From Desulfobaculum xiamenense (GTDB lineage: Bacteria; Desulfobacterota; Desulfovibrionia; Desulfovibrionales; Desulfovibrionaceae): a stretch of DNA of 64,000 bases. Of the stretch, positions 51,202-59,121 are shown in pieces. Below the pieces are notes generated by a model that saw only the letters and a program-made list of their open reading frames with translations, made no database searches and was not told the origin of the DNA. The stretch lies in the NCBI RefSeq assembly GCF_011927665.1, contig NZ_JAATJA010000001.1, positions 40,925-104,924 of the forward strand. Reading direction: 5' to 3'. Position 1 is the first letter of the stretch. Every line of letters starts with the position of its first letter. Position numbers and translations under genes: made by a program.

Positions 51202-52675
51202 GTTCCGTCTCCTCGTCGGCTGCGGATTGGGTGCGTGCGGCGGGCGCGGTCCCGGCACCCAGGCCGAGGCTCACGCCGTACTCGTCTTCCAGATCGCGGA
51301 TGAAGGCCCGTTCCTCGGCCCGCTGGCGCAGGGCCTCCTGCCAGTCCTTGCCCTGCTCGGCGCAGGCGTCGCGGTAGCTGCGCTCGCCGATGGCGTGGTT
51401 GACCTTGTTGGCGCTGGCGGTCTTGAGGGGGTCGATGTGCTTGGGGGGCTGGGGCAGCCACTGGGCGCGGGTGTAGTCGTGCAGGTTGGCGCGCATGTGC
51501 CCGAGGTCCGCCACGGGCACGAGGCCGCGCACGGCCCCGGCGTAGAGCATCCACGCCAGCAGCGGCTGGTTGAAATGCGGGTTCAGCACAAGGTGCTGCT
51601 CGGTCTCGGTGAGCTGTTCGGACTTGTTCATGCTCGCCCGGCTGGCCGAGTAGCTGGCCTTGTACTCGCGCGAGACGTTCTCCGGGCCGCGCCCGGTGGC
51701 CATGCCGAGGCGCTTGACGATGGAGTCGAACATCTTCTCGTAGTTCGGTCCCGGCGCGTCGTTGGAGAGAAAGCGCACGTCCTCCTGCGGCCCGGTGTGC
51801 AGCAGGATGGCCTGCTCCAGCTCCTCGTAGCGCTCGTCCCACGAGTTGCCGAGCCTGCCGCCCGCGCTCACGTGCTGGAGGTTCATCACGAACATGTTGG
51901 CGATGAGGGTGCGCACCAGCGCGGCGTCCACGAAATCCTTGTTGTCGCGCAGCTCCTTGATCATGGAGCCGAGGATGGAGTCCTGGCGGTACTCGCCCAC
52001 GTTGCGCACGTCGCACACCATGAGCACGCGCGGCAGGCCGGTGGCCTCGTCGCGCACGGGCACGCGCACGGCGGGCTGGCCCATGGCGCGCGACAGGTGC
52101 ACCGCCACGGGGCGGCCGTCGTGGTCTATCTCCACGCCGTCGCAGACCTCGGCGCGGGTGCCGGGTGCGGGGTCGGACAGGCGCATGGGGTCCAGGGGCA
52201 GCACGGACAGGGGCAGGGGATTCATGGGGTCGTCGTCGGCCAGCACCTGAAACAGGCCCACGCCGAACAGCCGCCAGTTGAACCACGCCAGCGCCTGCAG
52301 GCCGTAGAAGTTCAGGCGGCGCTGGGCATCGCAGAAGAAACGGCAGTCCATCCCCCAGCGCTCGAAGAGCTTGGCCCCGGCGCGCTGAAACTCGTGCCGC
52401 CACGCGTCGGACAGGCCCAGCCACTCGGCGTCCGGTGCCAGCTGGGGCGTCAGGCCAATGCCCACGCCCTCGGCGGTCAGCCCTTCCAGCAGGCCGTGGG
52501 CCATGGCGTCGTTGGTGTAGAGGTCCAGCGCGCGGTCCTCCACCTGCCTGCGCTGCATTTCTGCCAGCCGCCGGGTGACGATGGAGTTCGTCCAGTTGGA
52601 CATGGTCCCCGTGCGGGCCGCGCCGTGACGCACGGCATGCCGCCCGCGCATGGGGGCAGTGCGCGACGCGTTCAT
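51185..52675 (-). CDS. Portal protein, lambda gpB family
   Basis: Predicted 496-residue portal, the dodecameric DNA channel at the capsid vertex. Recognisable segments are DLYTNDAMAHGLLEGLTAEG, RRLNFYGLQALAWFNWRLFG and NVSREYKASYSASRASMNKS, standard in lambda-type portals. Overlaps gpW by 4 bp and the protease by 17 bp. An alternative start at MSNWTNSIV (24 residues in) is possible. Confidence 0.9.
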   Translation of the reverse strand: MNASRTAPMRGRHAVRHGAARTGTMSNWTNSIVTRRLAEMQRRQVEDRALDLYTNDAMAHGLLEGLTAEGVGIGLTPQLAPDAEWLGLSDAWRHEFQRAGAKLFERWGMDCRFFCDAQRRLNFYGLQALAWFNWRLFGVGLFQVLADDDPMNPLPLSVLPLDPMRLSDPAPGTRAEVCDGVEIDHDGRPVAVHLSRAMGQPAVRVPVRDEATGLPRVLMVCDVRNVGEYRQDSILGSMIKELRDNKDFVDAALVRTLIANMFVMNLQHVSAGGRLGNSWDERYEELEQAILLHTGPQEDVRFLSNDAPGPNYEKMFDSIVKRLGMATGRGPENVSREYKASYSASRASMNKSEQLTETEQHLVLNPHFNQPLLAWMLYAGAVRGLVPVADLGHMRANLHDYTRAQWLPQPPKHIDPLKTASANKVNHAIGERSYRDACAEQGKDWQEALRQRAEERAFIRDLEDEYGVSLGLGAGTAPAARTQSAADEETEHAEDE

Positions 52676-52863
52676 CGCCGGGGCCTGCCGAAGCGCGCGC
52701 GGGACAGAATGGACCCGGAGGCCTCCGCCACCAGCTGGCGGCGCAGCTCCTGCAGCCGCCCAAGGTCCGCGCGGGTATAGGTCACCCCATCCCCGGTAAA
52801 GGCCTGCCCGCTCTCCAGAATCTCGGCAATGGCCCGTTCGGCCTGTTCAAGGGTAAGCGCCAT
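52672..52863 (-). CDS. Head completion protein gpW-like
   Basis: Predicted 63-residue helical protein of the gpW family (TLEQAERAIAEILESGQAFT then YTRADLGRLQELRRQL), size close to lambda gpW (68). It acts in head completion between the portal and connector. The ATG at 52863 has GGAGGA 5 nt upstream; the longer frame is rejected. Confidence 0.82.
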   Translation of the reverse strand: MALTLEQAERAIAEILESGQAFTGDGVTYTRADLGRLQELRRQLVAEASGSILSRARFGRPRR

Positions 52864-52936
52864 GCATTCCTCCGGATGTTCAGAGTGTACTTCGAGGCCG
52901 CTATACACCCTGCGCACCGGGGGCGCGCAATATGCC

Positions 52937-52956
52937 CATTCCTAGAGGCAGGAATG
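52937..52956. terminator. Short hairpin upstream of gpW
   Basis: CATTCCT (52937-52943) pairs with AGGAATG (52950-52956). It lies in the 190-bp gap between gpW and the divergent accessory gene, where a promoter for the leftward head/tail block is also expected. It may insulate the two. Confidence 0.4.
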
Positions 52957-53053
52957 TCCTAGGGGGGAAGGGGGGCTAGATTTTCGGTTCTGGAAGGATT
53001 ATGCAACGATTCCGTACTGATACCATACCATATTCGACACGAGCGAGGCACGA

Positions 53054-54310
53054 ATGAGCGAGAATATGCGGCCCCTACTTATCAGCGCTGCTGAAGCAGC
53101 TAACCTTCTGCTTCAGATAGCAAAACACAAGGCTGGTTTGTATGTAGGCAAACCAATGCAAGCCAATAACCTCCGCATAAAGCTCGACAAAGTGATGCAA
53201 TCTCTTGCCATGAACCCAGAATGCCTCATACGAAGCGCGCCATTGTTTGGCATCGTCGACTATATCAATGAAGGCATGCCGGCATCACAGCCCAAAAATG
53301 TCAGTCCACGAGAAGAACTTGAAGCAATTCTCGCGTCTATTGAGAGTCAGATCAAAGTCCAGACACAAATCGGGTTCACTGCGGAGGTTTTTCGGACACT
53401 GGCCGAGTTGAATGCTTTCACAAAGCAGATCGAAAACAGAATCGGTCACGTAGAGGGGTCGCAAGACGCATACAATGCGAAATTAACCGGTGACATTGCG
53501 ACCTGCGAAAAAACGCTGCACAACTATCTCAAAGAGGCTCGCAGCGGATTGGAAACGTCCAAATTCTCGCTAGGGAGATTGGAAGAATACACGAAGCACC
53601 TTGAGAACAGAGTCCAGCAATTGGAAGCCGTGCCAAACGCCTACGATCCGAAGTTCGACGCTGCCATAGCGGCCAACGACAAGAAGCTGCTGGACCATAT
53701 CACGGATATCCGTAGCACGTTCGAGAGGGACACGACGGCTCGTGTCGAGGAACTGACGCAATACATCGCTCAGGCAAGGCAGGATGCCGAGCATATCACC
53801 CAAAAATGTGCGGAGATAGACGCCCTGTCCGCTGCCGCTGGCGCCAGTACGCTCGTCACGGAATTTTCGGTAAAGGCCGATCAGGAGATACAAAGCGGTC
53901 GGTCTTGGCGCTGGTGGGCGGTGGGTTGCTGCGGCGCTCTGGTTGGCTACGTGCTGGCGCTTATTTTCTACTTCGCACAGGTGTTGCCTCCTGCCCAGTA
54001 CTACAACATGTTTTCCGCCATCGTCGTGCTGCTCATCCCGTTCGTGTACTGCGCCAAGGAATCGTCCCTCCATTTTGCCGTTGGCCGCGAATACCGCAGA
54101 AAACAACTCGAACTGGCCGCCCTTGGTCCCTATCTCAGTGGATTGGACAAGGACAAGGCGGACACGCTGAAGGCCGAACTTTCCAAGGCATACTTCTGCA
54201 AACCAGCGAACAGGAAGAGAGGCGAAGAGAGGACCATCCGCTTCGGCGGCGACGCGCTGAAGGAACTCATCGACTATGCCATTCAGGCCTTCAGGAAATC
54301 TCAGCAATAG
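53054..54310 (+). CDS. Coiled-coil two-pass membrane protein of accessory cassette 2
   Basis: Predicted 418 residues: an N-terminal helical domain (1-95), a long coiled-coil region (about 95-275, including repeated RLEEYTKHLENRVQQLE-type heptads), two membrane helices (about 296-316, WAVGCCGALVGYVLALIFYF, and 322-338, MFSAIVVLLIPFVYCA), then a C-terminal cytoplasmic domain of about 80 residues (GLDKDKADTLKAELSKAYFC, GGDALKELIDYAIQAF). It is divergent from the head operon and lower in GC than the phage genes, indicating acquisition. No family is recognised; a membrane sensor or effector is inferred from layout and neighbours. A perfect hairpin follows the stop. Confidence 0.75.
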   Translation: MSENMRPLLISAAEAANLLLQIAKHKAGLYVGKPMQANNLRIKLDKVMQSLAMNPECLIRSAPLFGIVDYINEGMPASQPKNVSPREELEAILASIESQIKVQTQIGFTAEVFRTLAELNAFTKQIENRIGHVEGSQDAYNAKLTGDIATCEKTLHNYLKEARSGLETSKFSLGRLEEYTKHLENRVQQLEAVPNAYDPKFDAAIAANDKKLLDHITDIRSTFERDTTARVEELTQYIAQARQDAEHITQKCAEIDALSAAAGASTLVTEFSVKADQEIQSGRSWRWWAVGCCGALVGYVLALIFYFAQVLPPAQYYNMFSAIVVLLIPFVYCAKESSLHFAVGREYRRKQLELAALGPYLSGLDKDKADTLKAELSKAYFCKPANRKRGEERTIRFGGDALKELIDYAIQAFRKSQQ

Positions 54311-54322
54311 ATGAAAAGCATA

Positions 54323-54348
54323 CGGCCCCCGGCATCTGCCGGGGGCCG
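54323..54348. terminator. Hairpin between convergent accessory genes
   Basis: CGGCCCCCGGC pairs with GCCGGGGGCCG around an ATCT loop (54323-54348). It lies just after the coiled-coil membrane gene and faces the convergent zinc-ribbon gene, so it likely ends the rightward transcript although no T-run follows. Confidence 0.6.
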
Positions 54349-54379
54349 CATGTGTGAAGGGGGAGCGTTTGGGTGTTCG

Positions 54380-55033
54380 TCAAGTGAACTTACCAGCGCG
54401 AATCCTACGTTCAATTTCCTTTTTGCATGAGTCTTTGCAAATTCGCCAAGCTTTATTTTTATCTGTGTATTCTTGGTTTTCTATTTCAAATCTTTGGTAT
54501 TTTTGCTTGCAATGTGTGCATTGTAGTGAATATGCTGCATGGCCATTGACTTGTTCCGCAATTGTGATGATTTCTCCAGAACACTTTGGGCAATACGCGG
54601 TCAGATCCTGGATTTCGTTTTCCCATGGATGCCAATTCCACGTCCACTTCACCTTATATATTTTGTCTTCTGTGTAGTCGCGGAACGTCTTTGGTTTTTT
54701 CCGTCTCGAGTCCAGCCAATGCTTTATCAAATATCGACAAACACACCATATCGTGGGGGCTGCAAGCGCAACGAGTAGTATTCCATAAAGCGGGACTACA
54801 TACGTGGTGCCGAGCACGTCGGAAAAAATCTGTGGAATCTCTTGAAGCGTCAGCACGAAACCATCCCAGTAGTTATCAACAATCTTATCGCTGACTTTAT
54901 CCAAGACGCTCGTGATGATGTATCCCAATATGCCAATTGGTATGAGCAGGCATTTGATTCCCTTGGGCATCTTCTTCCATGCGCTCAGTGAGCGCACCCA
55001 TTCCGAGAGGACTTTGATCATATCGTTTTCCAT
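54380..55033 (-). CDS. Two-pass membrane zinc-ribbon protein of accessory cassette 2
   Basis: Predicted 217 residues: two membrane helices (about 26-44, IKCLLIPIGILGYIITSVLD, and 79-103, YVVPLYGILLVALAAPTIWC), a charged middle with a Trp-rich stretch (KVKWTWNWHPWE), then a zinc ribbon CPKC/CTHC (about 149 and 173) and a basic C-terminus with CKDSCKK. It is strikingly AT-rich (low 40s percent GC by eye) compared with phage genes, a sign of recent horizontal gain. GGAG precedes the ATG. It lies 80 bp after the Abi_2 gene in the same direction, so a shared transcript is likely. Function unknown. Confidence 0.75.
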   Translation of the reverse strand: MENDMIKVLSEWVRSLSAWKKMPKGIKCLLIPIGILGYIITSVLDKVSDKIVDNYWDGFVLTLQEIPQIFSDVLGTTYVVPLYGILLVALAAPTIWCVCRYLIKHWLDSRRKKPKTFRDYTEDKIYKVKWTWNWHPWENEIQDLTAYCPKCSGEIITIAEQVNGHAAYSLQCTHCKQKYQRFEIENQEYTDKNKAWRICKDSCKKEIERRIRAGKFT

Positions 55034-55113
55034 TTAGGTCTCCAGGCCGTGTCATTCAATTGGATTTTTCCAAGGATAAGTGCCAGCTTTCTGCACGTAT
55101 CCTCGTCGCCCAG

Positions 55114-56031
55114 CTACCCAAGTCTCCAGAATTCTTCCCGTTCCCACCCCTGCGGAAAACCGGACGCCGCATGCATGTCCACCGGGCTTGCTTCCACCAG
55201 AGCGTGGAACTTCCTGTTCCACTCGCTGTCGTTGGTAAAGGCGCACAGCATGGCGTAGATCATGGCGAACTTCGCGTAGGGCGTGTGCGGGGCAATCTTC
55301 GGGTGGGTATACGCGTCCACGTTTCGGGCCTTGGGTGGAAGGCTTCTGTTCCAGATGCGCTGGTGGTGCGCACACTGGTTGCGCAGAATGGACAGCTCGT
55401 GGATCCAGCCCCCGAAATCTTTGTGGTCGAAGCCGAAGGTGCCGGCGATGAGCTTCTTGTATTTCGTTCTGCGCAGGGCGGAATACACGCGCGACCACAC
55501 GCCCATGCTCGCCACCTCGCCCACGATCCATGACGGGGGCAGTCCTGGAGTCTCATAAGTTTCGAAATAGTGGCGACAGGCAGGATGCGCCTCGTCACGG
55601 TCCGCACGGGTGCATCTGCGCAGTTCTTTGATGAAAAGCTCGAAGCGTGACTTCCCGCCGTCTCCGTTCGGACTCGAAAACCTCGAATCGAAGCAGTCCC
55701 TTTCCAGAAACCAGTGCGCGCCCTCCCGAGTGCTCATGGTGTTGGAAATGACGCTACGAACGGCTATCTCAATGCGATCCAGCGCATCCAGAGCCAGCGC
55801 GCGAAGCTTTCTGTCGAAGATGTAGAGATCGAGGAGATCGTCGAAGGTGGTCCCCGGCGCGAAAACCTTGTTCCCCTTGGCGTGGAAGGGCGGAGCGTAC
55901 GATTTGAGCCGAAACAGGCCAATGGTGGTGAGGTAGCGCTTGGCGCGGTCCTCGTCCGGGATGTGCAGACCCTTGCCGCGCAGATGCGCGAGCTGGTCGT
56001 CGAGGGTAAGGGCGGGCTTGTCGTAGTTCAT
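55114..56031 (-). CDS. Abi_2 (AbiD/AbiF-like) abortive infection protein
   Basis: Predicted 305-residue cytoplasmic protein of the Abi_2 family. It shows the family N-terminus (KPALTLDDQLAHLRGKGLHI then YLTTIGLFRLKSYAPPFHAK), the helical IYIFDRKLRALALDALDRIE, PSWIVGEVASMGVWSRVYSA, and the HEPN RNase-like motif RNQCAHH near residue 220. AbiD/AbiF proteins stop infection by other phages; HEPN domains are often RNases, so RNA cleavage during infection is inferred. It has its own consensus -10 embedded in a terminator loop just upstream, fitting expression from the prophage independent of late transcription. Confidence 0.85.
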   Translation of the reverse strand: MNYDKPALTLDDQLAHLRGKGLHIPDEDRAKRYLTTIGLFRLKSYAPPFHAKGNKVFAPGTTFDDLLDLYIFDRKLRALALDALDRIEIAVRSVISNTMSTREGAHWFLERDCFDSRFSSPNGDGGKSRFELFIKELRRCTRADRDEAHPACRHYFETYETPGLPPSWIVGEVASMGVWSRVYSALRRTKYKKLIAGTFGFDHKDFGGWIHELSILRNQCAHHQRIWNRSLPPKARNVDAYTHPKIAPHTPYAKFAMIYAMLCAFTNDSEWNRKFHALVEASPVDMHAASGFPQGWEREEFWRLG

Positions 56032-56038
56032 TGGACAA

Positions 56039-56097
56039 TAAAAAAAACCTACCGCCCCTCATTCGATATTATAGGCTCGCGGCCTGGGGCAGTAGGT
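56039..56097 (-). promoter_or_regulatory. Terminator with a promoter -10 in its loop, ahead of the Abi gene
   Basis: On the - strand, ACCTACTGCCCC (56097-56086) pairs with GGGGCGGTAGGT (56058-56047), one mismatch, followed by a run of T: a rho-independent terminator for leftward transcripts arriving from the terminase genes. The 27-nt loop contains the perfect -10 TATAAT (56073-56068). Transcripts starting there lack the 5' arm, cannot form the hairpin, and run into the Abi gene about 30 nt away. The -35 is weak. Confidence 0.6.
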
Positions 56098-56239
56098 ATT
56101 GTCCGTATGGATGCGTTTTACCTATCAGGTCGCCGTTAACATGTCAACACGAACGCCGCGCAAACCGGGAAGACGCACGAATCCGAATATCCGGCAAGGT
56201 AATATCGCAGATTCTATCCTTCTTCAAGCCCCATTCCCC

Positions 56240-56473
56240 TCATCCCTCCTCCACGCTCTTGAACCGCGCCCCGCAGTGGCCGCAGCGGTGGTAGCGCTCG
56301 CGCACCCGTCCGCACCACGGTAGGGACTTGGTCACCCCCAGCCGGCCCGGCGTCAGCCGCCCCCCGCACACCGGGCAGACCACGCCCGTGCGCGGCGAGA
56401 AGTCCGCCACCGCCGCATGCTGCACCCGCCGCACGATCTCGCGCACCACGTCGATGGGTATTCTAGTTTCCAA
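56240..56473 (-). CDS. Ogr/Delta-like zinc-finger protein
   Basis: Predicted 77-residue protein starting at TTG 56473, with AGGAGG 8 nt upstream; the start lies inside the terminase 3' end (11-bp overlap). The C-terminal half has paired cysteines CPVC and CGHC with RERYHRCGHCGARF, resembling the Ogr/Delta late activators of P2-like phages (KERYHQC...C). A role activating late promoters is possible; a structural zinc-ribbon protein is the alternative. Confidence 0.6.
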   Translation of the reverse strand: METRIPIDVVREIVRRVQHAAVADFSPRTGVVCPVCGGRLTPGRLGVTKSLPWCGRVRERYHRCGHCGARFKSVEEG

Positions 56474-58439
56474 AGGGGGACCTCCTGAGTCCGGCCAGCC
56501 GGGACTGGCGCTTTGCGTGGCGGACGGCGTCCGGCGGCAGCACGAGGGCCGCCTCGGGCAGTAGCCGCATGGCGGGCGTCCACATGGGGTCCGCCGCGGC
56601 GGCGGCATAGACCTCGCAGTCCAGCAGATGGTTGGCGCGGCCTCCGGCCTCCCACACCTCGCGCCCCTTGTCCACGCGCTTGCGCTCCGCGGTCACCTGC
56701 TTCACATATTCGGCCAGTTCCCCGCGCTCGGCCTCGGCGTGCAGATGCATGGCCGAGGCCGTGGCCGAGGGGGACAGCCGCGCGTGGATGCGGTCCTTGA
56801 AGGCCGCCGTGTCCAGCAGGTAGCCCACGATGCGCCCCGCGAACAGTTGGAAGCGCTGCGGCTGGCCGGGCTGGTTGCCCCATGTCGTGGCGCGCACGGC
56901 AACGGGCATCTCCCGCCGCGCGCCCTTCACGCCAAACACCGGCCACTGCGGCATGGCCTGCTGGAGCCACGCGTAGGTCTCCTCGGTCTTGGACCAGCCG
57001 TGCGGGTTGCCGTCCCTGCCGCCGCCCGTGTCCACCGCCGTGCGCCAGATGGGTGCCAGCACGCCCTCGCGTCCCTGCACCGGGTAGAGCTTCGGCAGCA
57101 GCACCTCCTCGGCCTCGGACAATCCACCCGGCAGGAAGCCCCAGTCCACCAGCCAGCTGCGCCCGTCGCGCGCCCACGCCCGCACCACGTACCAGCAGCC
57201 CAGCATCTGCACGTCCACGCCGCAGGTCACGGCCCACGTCTCGGCGGGGCAGGTGCCGCGCGGCAGGGTCTCGTCCACCATGGCCATCACGGCGGAGGCC
57301 GGGGTCTCGCGCGTCACCACCCGGCAGGGCACGGCGCGGCGGTTGTTGTCGTAGTTCTGGAGGCGGCGCGGATCGCCCTGCGCCAGAAACCAGTCGTGCA
57401 GCACGGCAGAAAGCGACACCAGCACCGTCTCCCAACTGCGCAGGTGAAAGGCCACCACGCTCGGGCGCTGCGGCGCGTCGCAGGGCTGCCATGCGTCGTC
57501 GCGCACGTGGCCGGGCAGCCAGCGCCCGCGCCGCAGGGCGAGGTTGCGCGTCTCGTCCGTCCAGCCGAATCCGCAGTGCGAGCACTCGTAGCGCGCCAGC
57601 CCCCGCCGCCTGATCTCCTGCGCCCGTTCCTCGCGTGGCAGGGCGGCCATGGCCTCGCGCTCGCTCGCCACCACGCGGATGCGCGCGTCGTCCATGATCT
57701 CCAGCTCGCCGCAGGCCGGGCAGCGCGCGGCGTAGCGGTAGAACACCTGCGCCTCGCGGCAGGCGTCGCGCCAGATGGTGGAGGCCTCGGACAGTCCGCG
57801 CGGCTTGCTCACGCGCAGAATCTTGGACGTCTCCATGTGCTCGTAGGCCGTCACGCGCTCCTCCATGGTCTGCACCGAGCCGGGGTCCTGATAGGCGTCC
57901 TCCTCGTCGATGACCACCACCCGCATGGATACGGACGACATCTGCGCCTCGGACCCGGCCCACATGCCGTAGATGCCGTCGCCCCCGCGAAACTCAATGC
58001 GCGCGTTCTGGATGGCGCGGCGCGGGTCCGCGTGGAGCTGCTCGCGCAGGGCGGGAACGTGCTGCACGTAGCGGGCGATGGTCTCGCCGAACTTGCGCTT
58101 GAGGGCCTTCTCGTCGGGCATGCCGATGCCGGCCGGTCCCATCTCGCGGCACAGGTCGGCCAGCAGGCAGGCGTAGGCGATGGTGGTCTTGGTGGTCTGC
58201 GACGGCGCAACGATGAACAGCTTGCGCACGTGCTGCGCGTCGAAGGCGTCCATGATGGCCCGCGCGTAGGGGGCCACGTCCGCACGCCACAGCTTGCCCT
58301 TGTAGGGTCCGGCGGCCACCCGCAGCGTGCCGCGCGCCCACTGGTAGGTGGAAAAGCGCGGCCTGCGGCGGAACACGGCGCGTTCGGCCGCCGTGGCCGC
58401 AAAGGGCGCGGGGACGAGGGCGAGGGCGGCGCTATTCAT
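56463..58439 (-). CDS. Terminase large subunit, lambda gpA family
   Basis: Predicted 658-residue packaging motor and nuclease, close to lambda gpA (641). The ATPase region has a Walker A-like IVAPSQTTKTTIAYA, Walker B VVVIDEEDAY, and CPAC/CSHC pairs in the middle insert (about 245 and 290); the nuclease half includes VTCGVDVQMLGCWYVV. The ATG at 58439 is overlapped by the small terminase gene (8 bp). The gpA family implies cohesive-end packaging, so a cos site should exist nearby, probably upstream of the small subunit or in the non-coding gaps. Confidence 0.9.
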   Translation of the reverse strand: MNSAALALVPAPFAATAAERAVFRRRPRFSTYQWARGTLRVAAGPYKGKLWRADVAPYARAIMDAFDAQHVRKLFIVAPSQTTKTTIAYACLLADLCREMGPAGIGMPDEKALKRKFGETIARYVQHVPALREQLHADPRRAIQNARIEFRGGDGIYGMWAGSEAQMSSVSMRVVVIDEEDAYQDPGSVQTMEERVTAYEHMETSKILRVSKPRGLSEASTIWRDACREAQVFYRYAARCPACGELEIMDDARIRVVASEREAMAALPREERAQEIRRRGLARYECSHCGFGWTDETRNLALRRGRWLPGHVRDDAWQPCDAPQRPSVVAFHLRSWETVLVSLSAVLHDWFLAQGDPRRLQNYDNNRRAVPCRVVTRETPASAVMAMVDETLPRGTCPAETWAVTCGVDVQMLGCWYVVRAWARDGRSWLVDWGFLPGGLSEAEEVLLPKLYPVQGREGVLAPIWRTAVDTGGGRDGNPHGWSKTEETYAWLQQAMPQWPVFGVKGARREMPVAVRATTWGNQPGQPQRFQLFAGRIVGYLLDTAAFKDRIHARLSPSATASAMHLHAEAERGELAEYVKQVTAERKRVDKGREVWEAGGRANHLLDCEVYAAAAADPMWTPAMRLLPEAALVLPPDAVRHAKRQSRLAGLRRSPFGN

Positions 58440-59121
58440 GATGGTCGCCTCCGGCCTGCCGCGCGCTCGCGCACTTCTCCCACGCTTCGCGCATCGGCTC
58501 GGTCCACCACGCGCCGGTGGCGTAGGGGTCCAGAAAATCCTCCACCATGGAGGCCCACAGCCTGCGCAGCTGCGGCGTGCGCGAGTGGGCGAAATCCACG
58601 GCCACGGGCACCATCTCCGGGCCAAGCCCCAGCGTCTCGCACAGGGCGCGGGCGCTGTCCTCGTCGCCGCCGTACACCGCCGCCACGCGTTCGGCAGCGT
58701 CCTGCCCGAAGGCCTCCAGTCCCAGGCGAAAGGCCTTGGCCCGCGCCGCCAGCTCGCCCTCCACGGTGGCCGTCTCCACCAGCAGCCCGAGGTCCTGTTG
58801 CAGGCGCAGGGCTTCGCGCTTCTGTTGCGTCTCCAGCTTCAGGGCGTGGGCCAGCCCGCGCCGGGTGGCCACGCCCTGCGCCTCGGTTTCGCCGTCCTCG
58901 TCGCAGGCCAGCGGCCTGTCCTGCGTCGGGTCCGCGTCCACCCGCCGCACCAGATGCGCCACGGCGTAGGTCTCCACGGCGCGCATGGAGAATCCGCCGC
59001 CCCGGCGCGGCGTCAGCACCCCGCGCCGGATGTCCGCCGCCACCTTGTTGTAGCTGCACTGCCAGCCCTGTTCCGCCAGATGCTGGTGCACCTGATGCAC
59101 ATTTTCCAGAATGTCGCTCAT
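58432..59121 (-). CDS. Terminase small subunit-like (Nu1-type)
   Basis: Predicted 229-residue DNA-binding packaging protein immediately upstream of the large subunit. The N-terminus has a winged-HTH-like region (VHQHLAEQGWQCSYNKVAAD, RRGVLTPRRGGGFSMRAVET) followed by a long coiled-coil helix (LKLETQQKREALRLQQDLGL) for oligomerisation, as in Nu1. Overlaps the primase stop in ATGA. Confidence 0.78.
   Translation of the reverse strand: MSDILENVHQVHQHLAEQGWQCSYNKVAADIRRGVLTPRRGGGFSMRAVETYAVAHLVRRVDADPTQDRPLACDEDGETEAQGVATRRGLAHALKLETQQKREALRLQQDLGLLVETATVEGELAARAKAFRLGLEAFGQDAAERVAAVYGGDEDSARALCETLGLGPEMVPVAVDFAHSRTPQLRRLWASMVEDFLDPYATGAWWTEPMREAWEKCASARQAGGDHHE

Noticed and set aside
47218..51303. 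1361-codon rightward open frame opposite the head genes
   Set aside because: Antisense shadow of high-GC3 genes; His/Gly-rich, crosses several well-supported leftward genes.
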